Shown in pieces: positions 7,894-20,690 of a DNA stretch of 64,000 bases (its first letter is position 1; each line of letters begins with the position of its first letter). Made by a program: the position numbers and the translations under genes. The stretch is from Archilochus colubris (Eukaryota; Chordata; Aves; Apodiformes; Trochilidae): assembly GCA_023079485.1 (NCBI GenBank), contig CM041115.1, forward strand, positions 30,866,826-30,930,825, read 5' to 3'. Under the pieces are notes generated by a model. The model saw only the letters and a program-made list of their open reading frames with translations, was not told the origin of the DNA and ran no database searches.

Positions 7894-10800
7894 ATTAGAG
7901 GATACCCTGCTTCCCACCATGCTTCAGAAATAGCCACAAAAGACACCCTGAGGGTCCCTCCCATCCATTTCTAGAGATGCAACAGAATTAGGGACATGAA
8001 TGGGTAAACTCCATCCACCTACCCACCTGAATTATCTACATAAATTTCTTAGCCTGTATCCAAAGAAGCATTTACATGTGGTTTGCTAATGGACATTTTA
8101 ATTGAAGAACACCATTAAATAAAAGATGCTGTGTTACATATCAGTTCTGTTATGTGGTACCCCACATAACATAGTATTCAAGGAGCAGTTCTACATGAAT
8201 TGAAGTCTGAGAATCCCAGGTCTAAAAACTGTTCTGATTCCCACTGCTGTAACTTGTATTTGCTAGCAGCTTGCAGTCCTGAAGGCATTTGCCTGTAGCA
8301 AGGCCATATTTTGAAGTCAGGCCTTGGTAAGATATGGGAAGAGTATTTGCTTTATTAACACTGACCGAGACTGCTGGCCCCAGAAAAAAAGCAGCAGGTA
8401 AGAAAAATATTCTCTTAAAATTTCAAAGGGACTGAGTTACTTTGAACACCACAGATCTTCCAGCCTTTTTTTTCTGGAAGGTCAAGTGGATGAATTAGAA
8501 TTCAGCCCAGCAAAAAGGTTCATGCATATATCAGGGAGTGGGAGAGCACAACGGAGGAATCACAACCTGCTCCCACCTCTCTGAGCTACAGCAAGGTCAG
8601 TGCAGAGAGAACCGAGTGGGCTACCTATAACCAGGCTGGACTCCTGGCTTCCCACAAGCCATCCTGCAAACACTGGCATGTAAGTGTTAAAAGCTGCATG
8701 GGTCTCTGCTAGCACAGTGAACCCTCACTGGTCTCCATCCCCACTCACTCAGCTCACAAGGCAGGGGCCAAGCTTTACATTCGTAATTAAACCCTGGCTT
8801 GTGTCTTTTTATCCTAGCCAACTTTCTTTTTAAATCATGTCCTTTATTTAGAGACTGCTGTACTCCTGGCATGGAGTACAGTACTCCTGGCACTCCTGGC
8901 TCCTGCAAAGTGCTGTAGGAACTATTTAGCTCTATTTCATAAAGCACAGAAGATGCTTTACACAAAAGAATGGACAGGAGAACTCCACTCATCCATCAGA
9001 TGGCACTTCTCAGGAAAGCTGTTCTTCTGCCCTAATGGTATCAACACCAGTGGCAGCCCTTCTGGAAAAGTGTCATTAGACATGATGGGAGACACAGAGC
9101 AGAAACCAAGGTGGCAGAGACTTCCAGCTGGCAGAGTCCCAGGAGTTGTAGCAGTTCCCTGACTATCCTGACAAAGCATGCCTGGGGGTGTGGAAGCCTT
9201 CAGAACACTGGCCGGTGAGTTGAGCTGAAACCATGGCAACAGTAACCGCAGCTGCACCATATCACCATTTAACCTTGTATTTTAGCCCAGTTTTTACTTT
9301 TTCACTTTTACAGTGACCACTAGGCATAGGAACACATTTGTCCATCTCTTGGCTATGGTTGCTTAAAAAAAAATTCATGGAATTAGAGGCTCCTGGATGT
9401 CTCTGCATAATACTCAAGAGGCTTTCTTCTGTGTATAATTGAAACCACAAGGTACCACTCATGTTGTAACTCATTGTTTACTAAATAGATGGAAGGACTC
9501 AGATGCTCACTGGGTTTGGGTCCCTTAAAGACCAGCTACCTAATACTTCCCCCAGCATTTTATTCATTGCTAAAATAATCAGGGAAATGAAAAAAAAAAA
9601 AACACAAACGAATGCAGCATTGTGTGTGCTTTGCCTTCAATAGATATTATCACAAAAATTAAATTCTTTGTAAAAGTCAATAAAAAATGTTATTTTGGCA
9701 GATCTGCTCTGGGAAAGCCCTGCTGGACAGAAAGCAATTGAGAAAAGTAGGCAGATATAAGTGCAAGAAAGGTCTGATGTTGCTGAAGAGAGGAAAGTTA
9801 TACAAATAATTTACTTTCACCATAAGTACTTTTGCTTTACTTGATACAAATTGCTTTTTCTGCTGAACATGTAGCTTGAACATGAAGCTATATCCAGACA
9901 GATTGGAGGAAATAGCTTTACTTTCTGCTTGTACTCTCACTGCTCTATTTTTGCATTTCACAGACTACCTTCTCATAAAATAGCTGTGATTTTACATGCT
10001 GCAGTGCTCATCATCTTTCCTCCTGATCTGGGTTATTGTCCACAACACTGGGAGATATGTTAGACAAAACCTCATGGTAGCAAAACCCTTTCAAAGGTTA
10101 TTTCCCTGCTGACAAAGAAGCCTTCCTGGTAAGCCTTACACAGGTATTGGTGAAACTGACTGTAACTTACAAAGATATCGGTGAAAAAAAGCAAACACTC
10201 TCTATCAGCCATACATCTGCTGCATCTTCCCAAACTAAGGCTTTAGTCTCATAACCCATACTCTTTTCACACTCTCCTGTCTTGCTCTAAACTCTGATTC
10301 TGTTTCCCACGTTCTTGTTTTGGTTACCGTGTATTCTCCGCTTTCTTCATTTCCTGCCCCATATTCTGTATTTGTGAACCTGCACCCATCACACCTGCTT
10401 TCTTAGTTTCCAGGAACTTGTCTTTTTTAGATTTGCAGAGTTCCCAGTTGCCCATGTGAATATCAGCTAATCTCTGGATAGCTGAAGATAGATAGAATTA
10501 TTTGCTGCCCTGCCCAGAGTTATCCTGGCACTTGCAGGGTCACATCCTCTTTCCTGTTCTGTGGATGCTGCCAAATGCAGTAGACCATCAATAGGGCAGC
10601 CTGGCTACCCACAGCAACAGAAAACCACAGTATTCTCTGTCTTGCAGACATGAAGAGACTACTAGAATCTATGCTCACATGGTGCCCACTAAAACGTGCT
10701 GGCCCAGGGCTGCTACGTAGTCCTCCCTATCCAGCCATGTGGCGCATCTCATGACAGAAGACCCAAATATCTGAAGAATTCAGGTTAAGAAACAAAACAA

Positions 10801-11973
10801 CGCACCTGTGGAGAAACTAGTAAAGAGCAATACTTCGAACATTCGTGGTCTTTTAGACCAGTCTTAGCAAAGAAGGAAAAGAGATCAGCAACAGATCAAA
10901 ACTACGGAATACCTTGTTTTAACTGCATGAATAGCATCTTGGGTCATTGACACAGGGTTGCCATTATCTTGTGTATCTATACTGAGCTTGCTCTTGGGTT
11001 CTCTTTCTCAGGGTTTTACCAGACCTGTTTAGCATAATCTTTGCAATGGGATGCTGGAGCAGAACCCAAAGGAATTAAAAAATTCCTTGAACTTCTCTTC
11101 TGAAACAAATTTTCATCTGCCTGCTTCACTGTGGAGAATAATGGCTCTTTTAAATATAAGGGGATACACCAGGTGCTGTGGTATGTTACTGACACATCCC
11201 TGCCTGAGGCTTCTAGTATGTTGATCAGAGTGACCTAACAAAGGCTGCTAGTTATGGTTTTAAGCCCTACTTTCATCAGTAGTTTAATCATCTCCCACCT
11301 TCAATCAGGGAATCTGTTTTGCAGACGAAAGTATGGAGGAGAAAAGGAATCTTATTCTAAAGGAGAATTATGTAAAAAACCTCCTGGTTTCTGACAGCTT
11401 GATCAGAAATGCACAGGAAGCATGGAGACAGTGCTGATGAAGGAAGTCCACTGGCAATGCTGAGAAACCACTTTTATTATGCTATGGGTGAAGACTTACT
11501 ATTTGCTGCAGAGACGTGTTTTGGAGTCCTGTGATTTGGCAGTCCTCATAGTTTATTAGTTAATGCCTGAGATCAAATCAGCTCCTGTTTGTTCTTGAAT
11601 CGTAGAGATATATACACAATTTCCCTTCTCAGCATCAACACCACCAAAAAAAAAATTTCTGTGAGTGCTTAGGTTGCCTAAGAGCACGTGTTTGTTCAGT
11701 AATCTGGCTGCTAGACAGGAAAGAACAGTCAGATACTAAATAGCATCTCAAAAAAAAAAACACACCAAAGCTGAGCATCTGGGGAAAATTCTTGCCAGAT
11801 CCTCCTCCCAGTGCAACACAGAGAAAAAACTTCACAAAACATGATGGGTGATGAATTCATGAGGGTTTCTTTGTTTTCCTGATTCAGAAAAATGTGTCAG
11901 TCCAGTGTAGTCACATATCCCATGGAGAGGGTTTGATTCCAAGTGTTGGACCATAATGGATGAATGTATTTTT
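7894..11973. other. host DNA without recognised genes
   Basis: About 4 kb of AT-rich sequence with frames of 100 codons or less that show no known motif, and an A-run at about 9591-9602. I see no splice-bounded coding segment that I would defend and no repeat that I recognise. Confidence 0.5.
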
Positions 11974-12605
11974 TCTGGGATTTAGTAAGGCTTTTGATAC
12001 TGTCCCTGACAGCACCTTACTGGACAAGTTGTCCAGCTGTGAGATGAGCAGGTACACAATGTGCTGGCTGAAGAACTGGCTGAAAAGCAGGGCTCAAAGG
12101 TTTGTTGTGAATGGGACTACATCTGTCTGGTAACTGGTCACCAGCTGGTGTTCCTCAGGGCTCAATTCTATGGTTCATTCTGTTCAACATGTTTATCAAC
12201 TATCCAGATGCAGCAGTTGAATCCACCATTAGCAAGTTTACTGACAGTATCCAACTGGGAAGTGCTTTTGACTCTCTTTAAAGAACAGAGGCCTTTCAGG
12301 GAGATCTAGATAGATTGGAGCATTAGGCTATTAGTAACAGGATGAAATTTATAAAGATCAAATGCCACATACTACACCTGGGAGGGAATAGTGTTGGGCA
12401 TAAATATAAATTGGAGATGAGTTCAATCCTGCAGAAAAAGATCTGTGGGTGCTGGTGGGCATCAGGCTCACTGTGAGTCAGCCGTGTGCCCTGGCAGCCA
12501 CAGGGGCAACCCACATCCTGGGGGCATCACACACAGCATGAGCAGCGGGAAGAGGGTATTATCCCACTGTGCTCAGCATTGGTGCAGCCTATTCCATTCT
12601 GAAGT
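11974..12605 (+). mobile_element. CR1 LINE fragment (RT region)
   Basis: A frame with SKAFDTVPDSTLLDKL matches the CR1 RT palm start (LSKAFDTVPHxIL). It is followed by WLKNWLKSRAQRFVVNG, and after frameshifts by the conserved nucleotide run AGTCAGCCGTGTGCCCTGGC seen in avian CR1 near the end of ORF2. It has no start and no CR1 3' terminus, so it is truncated at both ends and eroded. CR1 is the main avian non-LTR retrotransposon. Confidence 0.8.
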
Positions 12606-13938
12606 ATATTACTATTTTAACATTGACAATCCAGGAGCTGCTTATAAGGATCTGCAAAAGGTGAGTGAAAGATGTCCATTATTAGAGGGCTGGAATTTAG
12701 TAATGCAGGAACTCAGATCCCCATCTGAAAGACTGCATATGTCCTTAAGATTCTGGTTTAATACATCAAAATTGTGCAAGAGTGCCTTGAGTTTTTAAAT
12801 AGGGAAAGTTATCAAATTTTTCTCTTTAAAGCCAAATAGCTCCCACCGCAGGAAATATTTTGAAAACTCTTGTTGCCAGTTTCACAGTGTTCAGTCTGAC
12901 TGTAAAGGTTACAAATGGAAAGATTAGTAAATGTTTGTCATTTATTGGTCTTTTTTTTTAGCTCACACTTTAACAAATACTAAAAAACCCACATAAGGAT
13001 AAACTTCTTCCCGTGAACAATGTATTATAATCTCTCTATACATTGCATCCATTCAATATACTATATTCACTTATAGAGCAGATTCTAGGTTAAAAAGGCT
13101 ATCCCAAATCTACTATACAGAACAAGGTTGGGGAATGTGTCTGGGCATAAGCATGATATCCAGAGCATGCTTCTGTTTGCCACCACCTAGCTCCCTTTAA
13201 AGCAGGATCTTGGCATGCCTTGGGGTAACCATAGCACAGGAACCATTCTCAAGGGGCTGTACAGGTGAAGACAAACTGCTCTGGAGGATAAGAGCTGTAG
13301 GATAAGGCTTAGCTGCAAGGGTTTAAGCCAAGTCATGCTGTCTGTACTCAAGGCCAGAGAATGGTCCCTAGTCAGTTTTATTTACCATTATACATGTAAA
13401 CAAGGCTTGGCTCGACAAAGTGAAACCCAACTCAGGTGGTAAACTGCTCTCCCAGGCTTGTCCCATTTTTAATCCTGCTGCTCAGCAGGGAAAGCTTTCT
13501 GCCAGTCTTTCAATAGGATCTCTGCAGTCCTAGTCACAGTCTAGTCCACAGCTAACAAAACTATTACATCTGTTCTGTATCTCACATGATTTTTTTTCAG
13601 TATTCTAGGCTGGTTAGCCAATAGCCTTGGGGAACCTTACTGCAAATCTCCTGAAACATAATATAAAGGTGTTTTTGTTCATCCTATTCATGCCACATGA
13701 CAGAGGAAAGAGAAGGTTAAAAGCAGAGCTGCAGTTGCTGATGATAAGGGTAACAATTGAGGGTGAAGACCATTTTAGTTTATTTAGAGCTGGTATTTTT
13801 TCCTCTTTTAGAAACATTGTTAATAACTGCCATTTATTGGAGAGATAGCTTTTTTTTCCATTTGCAAAGTTCAGGTTAATATGCTTGTCAGCTCAGAAAG
13901 ATAATGAAATACACACAATAATGCTACAGAAATGTTGG
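12606..13938. other. host DNA without recognised genes
   Basis: AT-rich sequence with frames of 73 codons or less and no motif. Nothing assigned. Confidence 0.5.
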
Positions 13939-13943
13939 GATTT
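13939..13943. repeat. target-site duplication GATTT (left)
   Basis: GATTT directly precedes the TGTCAC terminus of the LTR and recurs at 14777-14781 directly after its GGACA end. The 5-bp duplication fits class III (ERV-L-like) integration. Confidence 0.8.
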
Positions 13944-14078
13944 TGTCACAGTTTAATGCTGGGCTGGCAATTAAACCAAATAACAGATGCTCTCTATTAA
14001 TCGCCCTCCCCCCTCTGAGAAAAAAAGGAGAGAGAATAAGGGAGAGAAACTTATGGGTGGGAAACTAAAATGCACAGC

Positions 14079-14084
14079 TTTAAT
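14079..14084 (-). terminator. poly(A) signal ATTAAA of the solo LTR
   Basis: The reverse complement of TTTAAT gives ATTAAA, placed downstream of the TATA box in LTR order. Confidence 0.4.
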
Positions 14085-14430
14085 GAAACAGTAATGATAA
14101 AAAAGGAAAAATTATTGCGTATATACAAATATACAGAAAAAATGATACCGTATTCTTCCCCCCTTCTCCCCAGCAATGTTCACATCAGCACTGAGACTGC
14201 AGGGCAGCCCTGGGAAAGTCCAGACTGGACTCCTTGAGTCAGCAGCAGTTGGGAGCTGGAGGCAGGAACACACAGATTCAGGCTGGTATGGAGCAGGACC
14301 ACAGGTAGAAGAATGGAGAGAATCCTCCCAGGATGCCTGAGCAAATAGGAGCAGGTGAAGGAGGGCTGGAGAGAAGGGTGAAGAAGGACAAAGAGGAAGG
14401 TGAAGGAACTTGACCCTTGTGATACCTCAA

Positions 14431-14437
14431 ATTTATA
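14431..14437 (-). promoter_or_regulatory. TATA box of the solo LTR
   Basis: TATAAAT on the - strand, about 340 bp downstream of the LTR start and upstream of the ATTAAA signal, as in a U3 promoter. Confidence 0.5.
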
Positions 14438-14776
14438 CTGAGCATGATGCTTATGGGATGGAATATCTGTTTGGTCAATTTTGGTCACCTGCCTTGTCCA
14501 CTTCTCCCTAAAGGAGGGTCACAGGTGTAACATCTTTGCTCCCTTTCTCTTTCCAGAGTATACGATGTTCCTCAGAGCTAAGCGGTGGCCTTGGTTCTGC
14601 ATACCATTCCCTAGCCATAACTGTAAACATTGAGTGTTATCAGTCCTAGAAATAGACACTGACTGAGAATCTTGCTGTTAATTTTAGCAAATGCAGCAAC
14701 TTATCTTATGAGAGATTTAGCTGAACTCAAAATTACAAGACAGAAAATTAGCTCTCTGTTGGCCCAAACCAGGACA

Positions 14777-14781
14777 GATTT
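14777..14781. repeat. target-site duplication GATTT (right)
   Basis: It matches 13939-13943 exactly. Confidence 0.8.
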
Positions 14782-15598
14782 GTATCTTGTCTTAAAATTT
14801 TGACTTAAAGTAAGTCATAGGCAGCCTTGCACACTCATTTGGAGCTTTACATACAAAATTTCCAAAGCTTCTGATATTTAACCTTGTAGAAGCATTTCTA
14901 GGCTTGACAGATTGGATATACAAATGCAAATCTGCAGACTGGAGACCAAAGTTCTCTTAAAGACCGTCTCAAAGATCTCCTCGAACAGCAAATGGTATAA
15001 GTTATTACTTGCTTCTGAAGTCTGAGGTATGAGTTAACCAAAGAATATTTCTGCAATGATTTCAAAGCACAGTGTGCTTTTATATGGGCCAAAGCTTGTT
15101 TGTTTAATTGAAGATTCCTTATATGGCCAAAAAGCAATGATAATACAAATGGACAGCTGAAATATCATGGCTACATAGATCTTAGCCATTGGCAATGGTG
15201 GCTGATGATATGCAAAAAATTTTGTCATGAGATTACTGACTGGCAAATTTTGATTATGTAAGTCTTTACAGTGGGCCTGCACTCCAAAATAAATTCATAT
15301 TTTTAGATAGCATTGTTTTCTCTGGTTTCATGTTACAGTCTTCCTTTCTGTGCTTCATTGTAAGGTATGCTTATTGTGCTGTTATGGTATCAAAGGGGGT
15401 GGTAAAAATCTCCATCTGAACTGCAAACCAGACCATGCAGGGGTTCAGACCAATTAATTGTGTTTCCCTCTTCACAGGACTTCGAGGAATCTGTAATGCT
15501 AACAGAACATCAAAGCTTAAAGTCTTGTTTCATTAACTGCAACTTCTTTAAAGAAACAAACATGACAGTTCTGGTAGGTAAGATCCAGGTTACTGGAT
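14782..15598. other. host DNA between solo LTR and ERV-B
   Basis: About 800 bp with no recognised gene or repeat. Confidence 0.5.
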
Positions 15599-16006
15599 TG
15601 TCTTAGCAGTTTTTTGCAGACCACAAACCTAGGAGAGAACTACTCTCTATTCAGCCCCCGTCCAGAAAAGGGAAGATAAAAGGGGAATAAAGAGCAGAGA
15701 CTTTAAGTTGAAAACTGAAAACAATTCGATAAAGATTTACTAACACAGGGAAAAGGTAATAACATAAGGGATAAAGTAACAAAGAATACAAATATATATT
15801 TGTATACATATACATGTGGTGAGCCAATGGTATAGAACAGCACAGTCAGAAGCAAGTGGAAAGAAAAGAGGAAGAGCTGCTGCCTTTACTGATCTTTATT
15901 GAGTATGGGCAGGAAATTGGAGGGAACAGACCCTTCCCTTTGTGTTCCACCCCTCTCAGAGTACAAAAGCCCCCCTTCTTTAGTTCCTCCTGTTCAAATG
16001 ATGACA
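15599..16006 (-). mobile_element. ERV-B 3' LTR (left copy)
   Basis: It starts (on the + strand) TGTCTTAGCAG and ends ATGATGACA, so on the - strand it begins TGTCATCATTTG. It aligns with 27821-28280 over most of its length but is about 50 bp shorter, lacking among other parts the long AT repeat. The region matching the TATATAAA box of the other copy is mutated here. Confidence 0.75.
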
Positions 16007-16026
16007 TTCCACCACTCATTTCATTC
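16007..16026 (-). promoter_or_regulatory. candidate polypurine tract of ERV-B
   Basis: On the - strand the 20 bases immediately before the 3' LTR are mostly purine (GAATGAAATGAGTGGTGGAA), as expected for the plus-strand primer. This supports the LTR border at 16006. Confidence 0.5.
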
Positions 16027-16281
16027 AATTTTTCTCCATACTCATTCACCCAGCAATGCCCTGTCTTTAAATAAGACTTCTATTAGGTCCAGGCTGCAGA
16101 TCCTCATCATGGCAGTTTCTCAAAGCAAGATACATGGTACAGGGTCTGTCAGGGTTCATGCTCTCATGTCCTTCAAGCTCTTCCTGAGACTCTTGGATGC
16201 CACTGCATTATCCTGGGAAAAAAACAGCACTTAATACAACTAATTACTATTATATAATAATTAAAACCATACAAAGTGAAA
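16027..16281 (-). other. ERV-B 3' untranslated stretch
   Basis: About 250 bp between the integrase remnant and the polypurine tract, with no env-like frame. Confidence 0.4.
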
Positions 16282-16879
16282 CTACATGCTCTCAGCTAGA
16301 GTTAAGTTCCCCTGTGGTACACAATGGGCTTCCCCATCTTCCCGCATAACCCACCAAGTTAATGTCTGAAAGTCCCACCACCCATTGCTTTCAGAGTTCA
16401 GCAAGCCATTGTAGCATTTGATTTTTCCAGATGCTGGTGCATGATAAGGGATATAGTGCATCCATTTTACACCATGCTCTTTAGCCCAATTGTCTATGAG
16501 ATGGTTTTTGAGAGTCGCATTGTCTGACTCAATCTTCTCTGGGGTACTGTGACACCACAACACTTGCCTTTCAAGCCCCAGAACAGTATTATGGGCAATG
16601 CCATGAGGCACAGGGTACATTTCCAACCACCCAGCGCTTGCTTCAATCATTGTGCTTACCCTGGTGAGTCTGAGGGAGTGTGATGAAATCAACCTGCCAG
16701 GCCTCTTCATACTTGTTTTTATACCAATGTCCCCTGTACCACAAAGGTTTTAACCATTTATCCAGTTTGATTGCTGCACATACATCACAATCATGAATCA
16801 CCTGTGTAATAATGTCTAAAGTTAAGTCCACAGGCCCATTGGTACGTTGCATCTCACCCTTGGTGACCTGAAGTGTCAT
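16282..16879 (-). pseudogene. pol: ERV-B integrase remnant
   Basis: The - strand frames 16643-16879 and 16282-16710 carry, in order, an HDCDVCAAIK zinc-finger half (the HHCC domain), EEAWQVDFITLP (first catalytic Asp), ESDNATLKNHLI (second Asp) and SGKIKCYNGLL. In this family the last motif is normally IERYNGLL, so the catalytic Glu is replaced by Lys. A frameshift near 16650-16710 separates zinc domain and core. The C-terminal DNA-binding domain is poorly preserved. It is inactive. Confidence 0.8.
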
Positions 16880-17453
16880 GGGCCCAGCAAGCTAAGAACA
16901 GTTCACCTCTGTGCTCCCAGCCTAAACCTGTTTGAAACACTTTAGCTGCCTGGTCCACCTGATGGTTTTGCTGCTGTTCTTCACTGGCCCCACTCTTAGG
17001 TACGTGGTGTCCATGTGCCACACCCTTACCCTCAGTGTCTCTAACCAGGCAGTGATATCTTGCCACAGAGTGGCAGCCCAAATAGGCTTCCCCCTGCACT
17101 GCCAGTTGTCCTGTTTCCATCCCTTCAGCCACCCCCACAAGGCATTTGCTGCCATCCATGAGTCAGTGTAGAGTTAAAGCATTGGCCACTTTTCCCATTC
17201 AGCAGTGTCCAGGGACAGCTGGAAGGCTTTTACCTCTGCAGATTGCCTGGATTCACCATCCTCCTCAGTTCCTTGAACAGCTTGTGTAGGACTCCAGACT
17301 GCTGCTTTCCACCTCTGCTGACTTCCTACAAGACAGCAGGATCTATTGGTGAAGAGAGCAATCTTTTTCTCATCATCTGAAAGTTCATTATATGCAGGGG
17401 CTTCCTCAGCACAGTTCACTGTCTCATCTGGTAGCATTCCAAAATCTTTACCA
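16880..17453 (-). pseudogene. pol: ERV-B RNase H remnant
   Basis: RNase H removes the RNA strand during reverse transcription. The - strand frame 17174-17470 includes QTGKDFGMLPDE, LFTNRSCCLVGS (family FTDGSC, so the first catalytic Asp is Asn), WKAAVWSPT, and AEVKAFQLSLDTAEWEKWP (catalytic Glu region). A one-codon break then leads to DSWMAANALWGWL (family YTDSWMVANALWGWL) in the frame 16922-17155, and to the KSGASEEQQQNHQVDQAAK end. Its N-terminal side is cut exactly where ERV-C is inserted. Confidence 0.8.
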
Positions 17454-17458
17454 GTTTG
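17454..17458. repeat. target-site duplication GTTTG (left of ERV-C)
   Basis: GTTTG lies between the ERV-B RNase H segment and the TGATG start of ERV-C, and recurs at 25042-25046 after the ERV-C AACA end. The surrounding bases (CAGTTTGT) are shared a little further, so the length could be read as 4-6 bp, but 5 bp gives TG...CA termini. Confidence 0.7.
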
Positions 17459-18220
17459 TGATGTAAACACTTGGAAAATACAAAATACATCTCTCCAATC
17501 AGTATTTTTTCTGCTCTTTTAAAAATATATCAAACATATTCTCAATTAGCAGATTTTTACCCAAAACTTAACTAGCTTTTGGTTTGTATCATGCCTGCCA
17601 GGCACCTACAAGTAAGACCGCTAATCAGGTCACCTACTGGTACACGGCCAAGACAAAGATAATAAATTTAGCAAGGTAACAAGCACGGAAAGATTACAAT
17701 AATTAAAAGAGGAGTTCTTGGGATGGCAAAGTCTGTATGCCAGTAATTTATGAAAAGAATTTTGCTGTATTAAACTCCAAGAGAAAAGGAGAAGACGTGG
17801 GCTCTCTCTTCCCCCTCACCCTTCTCTCACCACTTCATCTTCAGCTACGGGACAGCATCAGCAGAGGGAAGAGGCGAGAACAGCAGCCAAGCAGGAACGG
17901 CGGGTCCTACGCCCACCCCCCCTCCAGCCAGAGGCCAGGGCCTGCGAACGGTGATAAAACTTAACTGCTCTCTTGGTTTTTTCTTTCCTTTTCTTAACAA
18001 CTCTCTCCCCAGAGTGACTAATTTAGGTAAAATCTCTCCTCTTGTAAAGTTTTTTTTTTCCTTTTAGAGGTGGTGTTATTGTCTCCTTTCCCTGAAATAA
18101 ATCTTTGTAATTTGCTTAAATCATAAAGCCTGTTATTTCTCTAAATTCATGTGATGTCTATGAGCTGTGGCTGATTTTTCCTCACAATCAAAATATAAAA
18201 TAATAGCTTGGATCGTAATA
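17459..18220 (+). mobile_element. ERV-C 5' LTR
   Basis: From 17543 onward it closely matches 24402-25041 (CAGATTTTTACCCAAAACTT, the GC-rich block near 17865-17955, AATAAA at 18096-18101). It carries about 35 extra bases near 17760-17795. Its first 84 bp (17459-17542) are AT-rich and do not align with the first 130 bp of the 3' LTR. The 3' border is set by alignment. No obvious TGG-starting primer site follows. Confidence 0.8.
18096..18101 (+). terminator. poly(A) signal AATAAA in ERV-C 5' LTR
   Basis: AATAAA in the R region, conserved at 24920-24925 in the 3' LTR. Confidence 0.6.
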
Positions 18221-18362
18221 TCATTAATTGAAGTCACGGACAGGATAACTAAGGAAAGTATTAGAGCCTGCTCTTAGTCTGCCACCTGAATTGCAAAACT
18301 AGCTTTTAAAGAAATTTAAATTTTTACTGTTCAAATTACTTTTAAAACAAAAATAAAACCAA

Positions 18363-20310
18363 ATGGATTCTAAGGCTGGTTTTGCCAGTACCAGTGGTCT
18401 TCAAGACCAGACTGTTTCTTTCTATAAGGAGGAAGAATTTTGTGAATATGCTCTGGTTTGTCCCTTCTGGGAGCACCTAACAACTCATAAAATATACCCC
18501 GAAGGAAACTCTTCATGATCTCATTTACCAAAATTATAAAAAGGGAGACTTTGCCGCCATCGCTAAATCCAAAAAACAAGTGAAAAAACTTGGTACAGAC
18601 TTTTTCAGTGCTTGTGCCTTTTTTATCCTGGCCACTATAATTTGGCAGGAGAAAGAAGAATTTCATCAAAAAATTGAAAATATTGAAAGTGGCACATTAG
18701 TAGAATTTGGAGACTTCATAAAATTTGACAAAGTTGAGGAGTCTGGAGAGCAAAATTCTGAAATCAGTGCTAACCTTAATCTGCTGCTAGAGCACCCCTC
18801 ATCTACATCTGAATATACAACCTATGCGGGGGAGCACATCTCTCCTGAAAGGCCATATAAGAAAAAGGTGCATTTTGCATCCAAAAAGGGGAAAAGCCCC
18901 CCGTCTATTTTAAATACAAAGCCACAGCCAAAAGCTGCCAACACCCAGACACCCCCTACCTCCCTATCCCCTCCGAGGCTGCTAACCCACCGGAGGGAGA
19001 AATGGCAGAATTATGCCATTTGGTCAGCACATTTCTGAAATCTGGGGCTAAGAGATTTGATAAATTGGAGAAAAAGGTCCATCAGCTCGCTGTAATGAGT
19101 GAGAAGGCATCTACGCAGTCTTCTTCCTACCATGATTCTTCAGGTAGTTCAGAAGATGAGAGGAGACCTACAACACACTAAAGCCTGCGTCCTATAATAA
19201 GAGCAGAACATATGAATTGGGCTAGAACAAGTTACCTATAAAGAAATTCCATACTCTCCTCTGGAGCTGACACAATTGAAAAGACAATTTGGCAGATTAC
19301 CATTGGAAAATGATATAGATTATGTAGTAAGGGTTTCATCTACTGGTGGAGATCACATATTGTTATCAGAAAAAGAAGACTCAGGCCACTGGAGTCCTAG
19401 AGTTATGTTAACTAATGGCAATCCCAGAGCTCCATGGTCCCTGACACAACAAGCTGCTTATAACGTGGGCTTCACTGACCCCATAGCAAGGGGAGAACCC
19501 CATGTATTGCAGAGGGGTCTCACCCAGCTAATGGACAATGTTCACAAAGCAAGTGTGATCCAGATGATATATGACCATGCTCTAGTAATTAACCAGGATG
19601 ACCCACTTATGCTAAGGGTAACACCTGAAAGAATGGATATTCTCATCCAAGGACTACCTGCACAACTGCAAAATCTAGCCCTACAGATCAAAGCTAGGAT
19701 TGAAAATTCAAATGCAAATTCACTACTAGGCACAGACTAAACTTGGTCTGATCTGCTTCTAGAATTGACAGAATTTGGACACAAATATGTGGCACCCGAA
19801 GCCGATTGTATATCTGTAAAAGTTCTTCAAACCCCAGCAAATGATAATAAAAAATTGACTTTTGCCGCTGCAGCTGCCATGCCACCCCAAATTCCTCCTC
19901 ACCAGCAGGAGAAATCATGGGGTGAATGGACAGTTGTAAATAGGGGAGGCAGACAAAGAAATAATAATAATTGTCAGAATAGAACCTCCCGAGACAGTGA
20001 GCTGGGGCCTTTTGCAAAGCTTAAAGAGGAAGCTAAGCGAAAAGGCATCACTCCCTCACTCTTCAATCACAATTTTACTTATGGCCATCTAAAAACATTA
20101 GCAGAAGAATGGCCATTCTAAAAAAGCCCTCTCTCTGCTAATGAAAAGAATGCAAAAGGATGGCAGAGAGAGGAGAAAGATTCTGATCCCAGTTCAGCAA
20201 ATTCTACTGACCCCCTGAATAAACCATGGGAAACCATCCCTACAAATCAAAATGATTGGTCTGAAAATAATAAACAATCAAATCCTAAAATATTCAGTCC
20301 TCCAAAAGAC
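18363..20310 (+). pseudogene. gag: ERV-C gag remnant
   Basis: Gag starts MDSKAGFASTSGLQDQTV at 18363, about 140 bp after the LTR, and stops at 18516-18518. The coding continues in other frames: 18530-19038 (helix KKQVKKLGTDFFSACAFF and an acidic/Pro-rich segment), about 19010-19180 (FDKLEKKVHQLAVMSEK, coiled-coil-like), 19276-19740 (capsid-like, QFGRLPLENDIDYVVRVSS and QAAYNVGFTDPI) and 19765-20121 (basic, Asn/Gln-rich, nucleocapsid-like). No CCHC zinc knuckle is visible. At least three frameshifts or stops separate the pieces. Assignment rests on position between LTR and protease and on general gag composition. Confidence 0.7.
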
Positions 20311-20690
20311 TGACAAAATGTGCTAAGATTGGTCTTGAATAAAAATGGTGATTTAGAGCTTACTTGTGCTGTTGGGCCAAAGTGCTACCCTGTAACATTT
20401 GTAGTAGATACCAGCGCACAGATCTCCCCACTAAATTCAGATGTGGACAAAAAATGTGGCACTGATTCTTCTCTGAAACCAATATGTGTGAGTGGTGCTT
20501 TGGGAAAGCCTGTTTTACAAAAAAACCTGCTAAAGTTTCCCTAAATCTACTGGGAGACGAGGAGTTAATTCAAACCCAAATGATATTAGATGACATTCCT
20601 TACAATCTTTTAGGAATGGAAATATTGATTGGTCGGTCCTGGAGAGATGAAAAGGGTTGTTTTGGGAATTTTGGCACCCCCACACTTTAA
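20311..20690 (+). pseudogene. pro: ERV-C protease remnant
   Basis: The aspartic protease cleaves Gag and Pol. The frame from 20320 has FVVDTSAQISPL, the active-site DTGAQ motif with Gly changed to Ser. After a frameshift near 20500, the frame 20484-20690 has DDIPYNLLGMEILIG, matching the conserved ILGxD/LLGxD C-terminal motif (Asp replaced by Glu). It lies directly upstream of RT. Both key motifs are altered, so it is inactive. Confidence 0.75.

Larger units (their letters stand above)
13944..14776 (-). mobile_element. solo LTR (ERV-L-like), minus orientation
   Basis: On the - strand it starts TGTCCTGGTTTGGGCC and ends AAACTGTGACA, giving TG...CA termini with a short inverted repeat. This start is typical of common avian ERV LTRs. 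A TATAAAT box (rc of 14431-14437) and an ATTAAA poly(A) signal (rc of 14079-14084) are in the right order. Perfect 5-bp duplications flank it and no internal retroviral sequence is present, so it is a solo LTR left by LTR-LTR recombination. Confidence 0.85.

Noticed and set aside
8687..9260. Frames of about 100 codons on the - strand
   Set aside because: No recognisable domain, and the opposite strand is equally open. Chance frames in host DNA.
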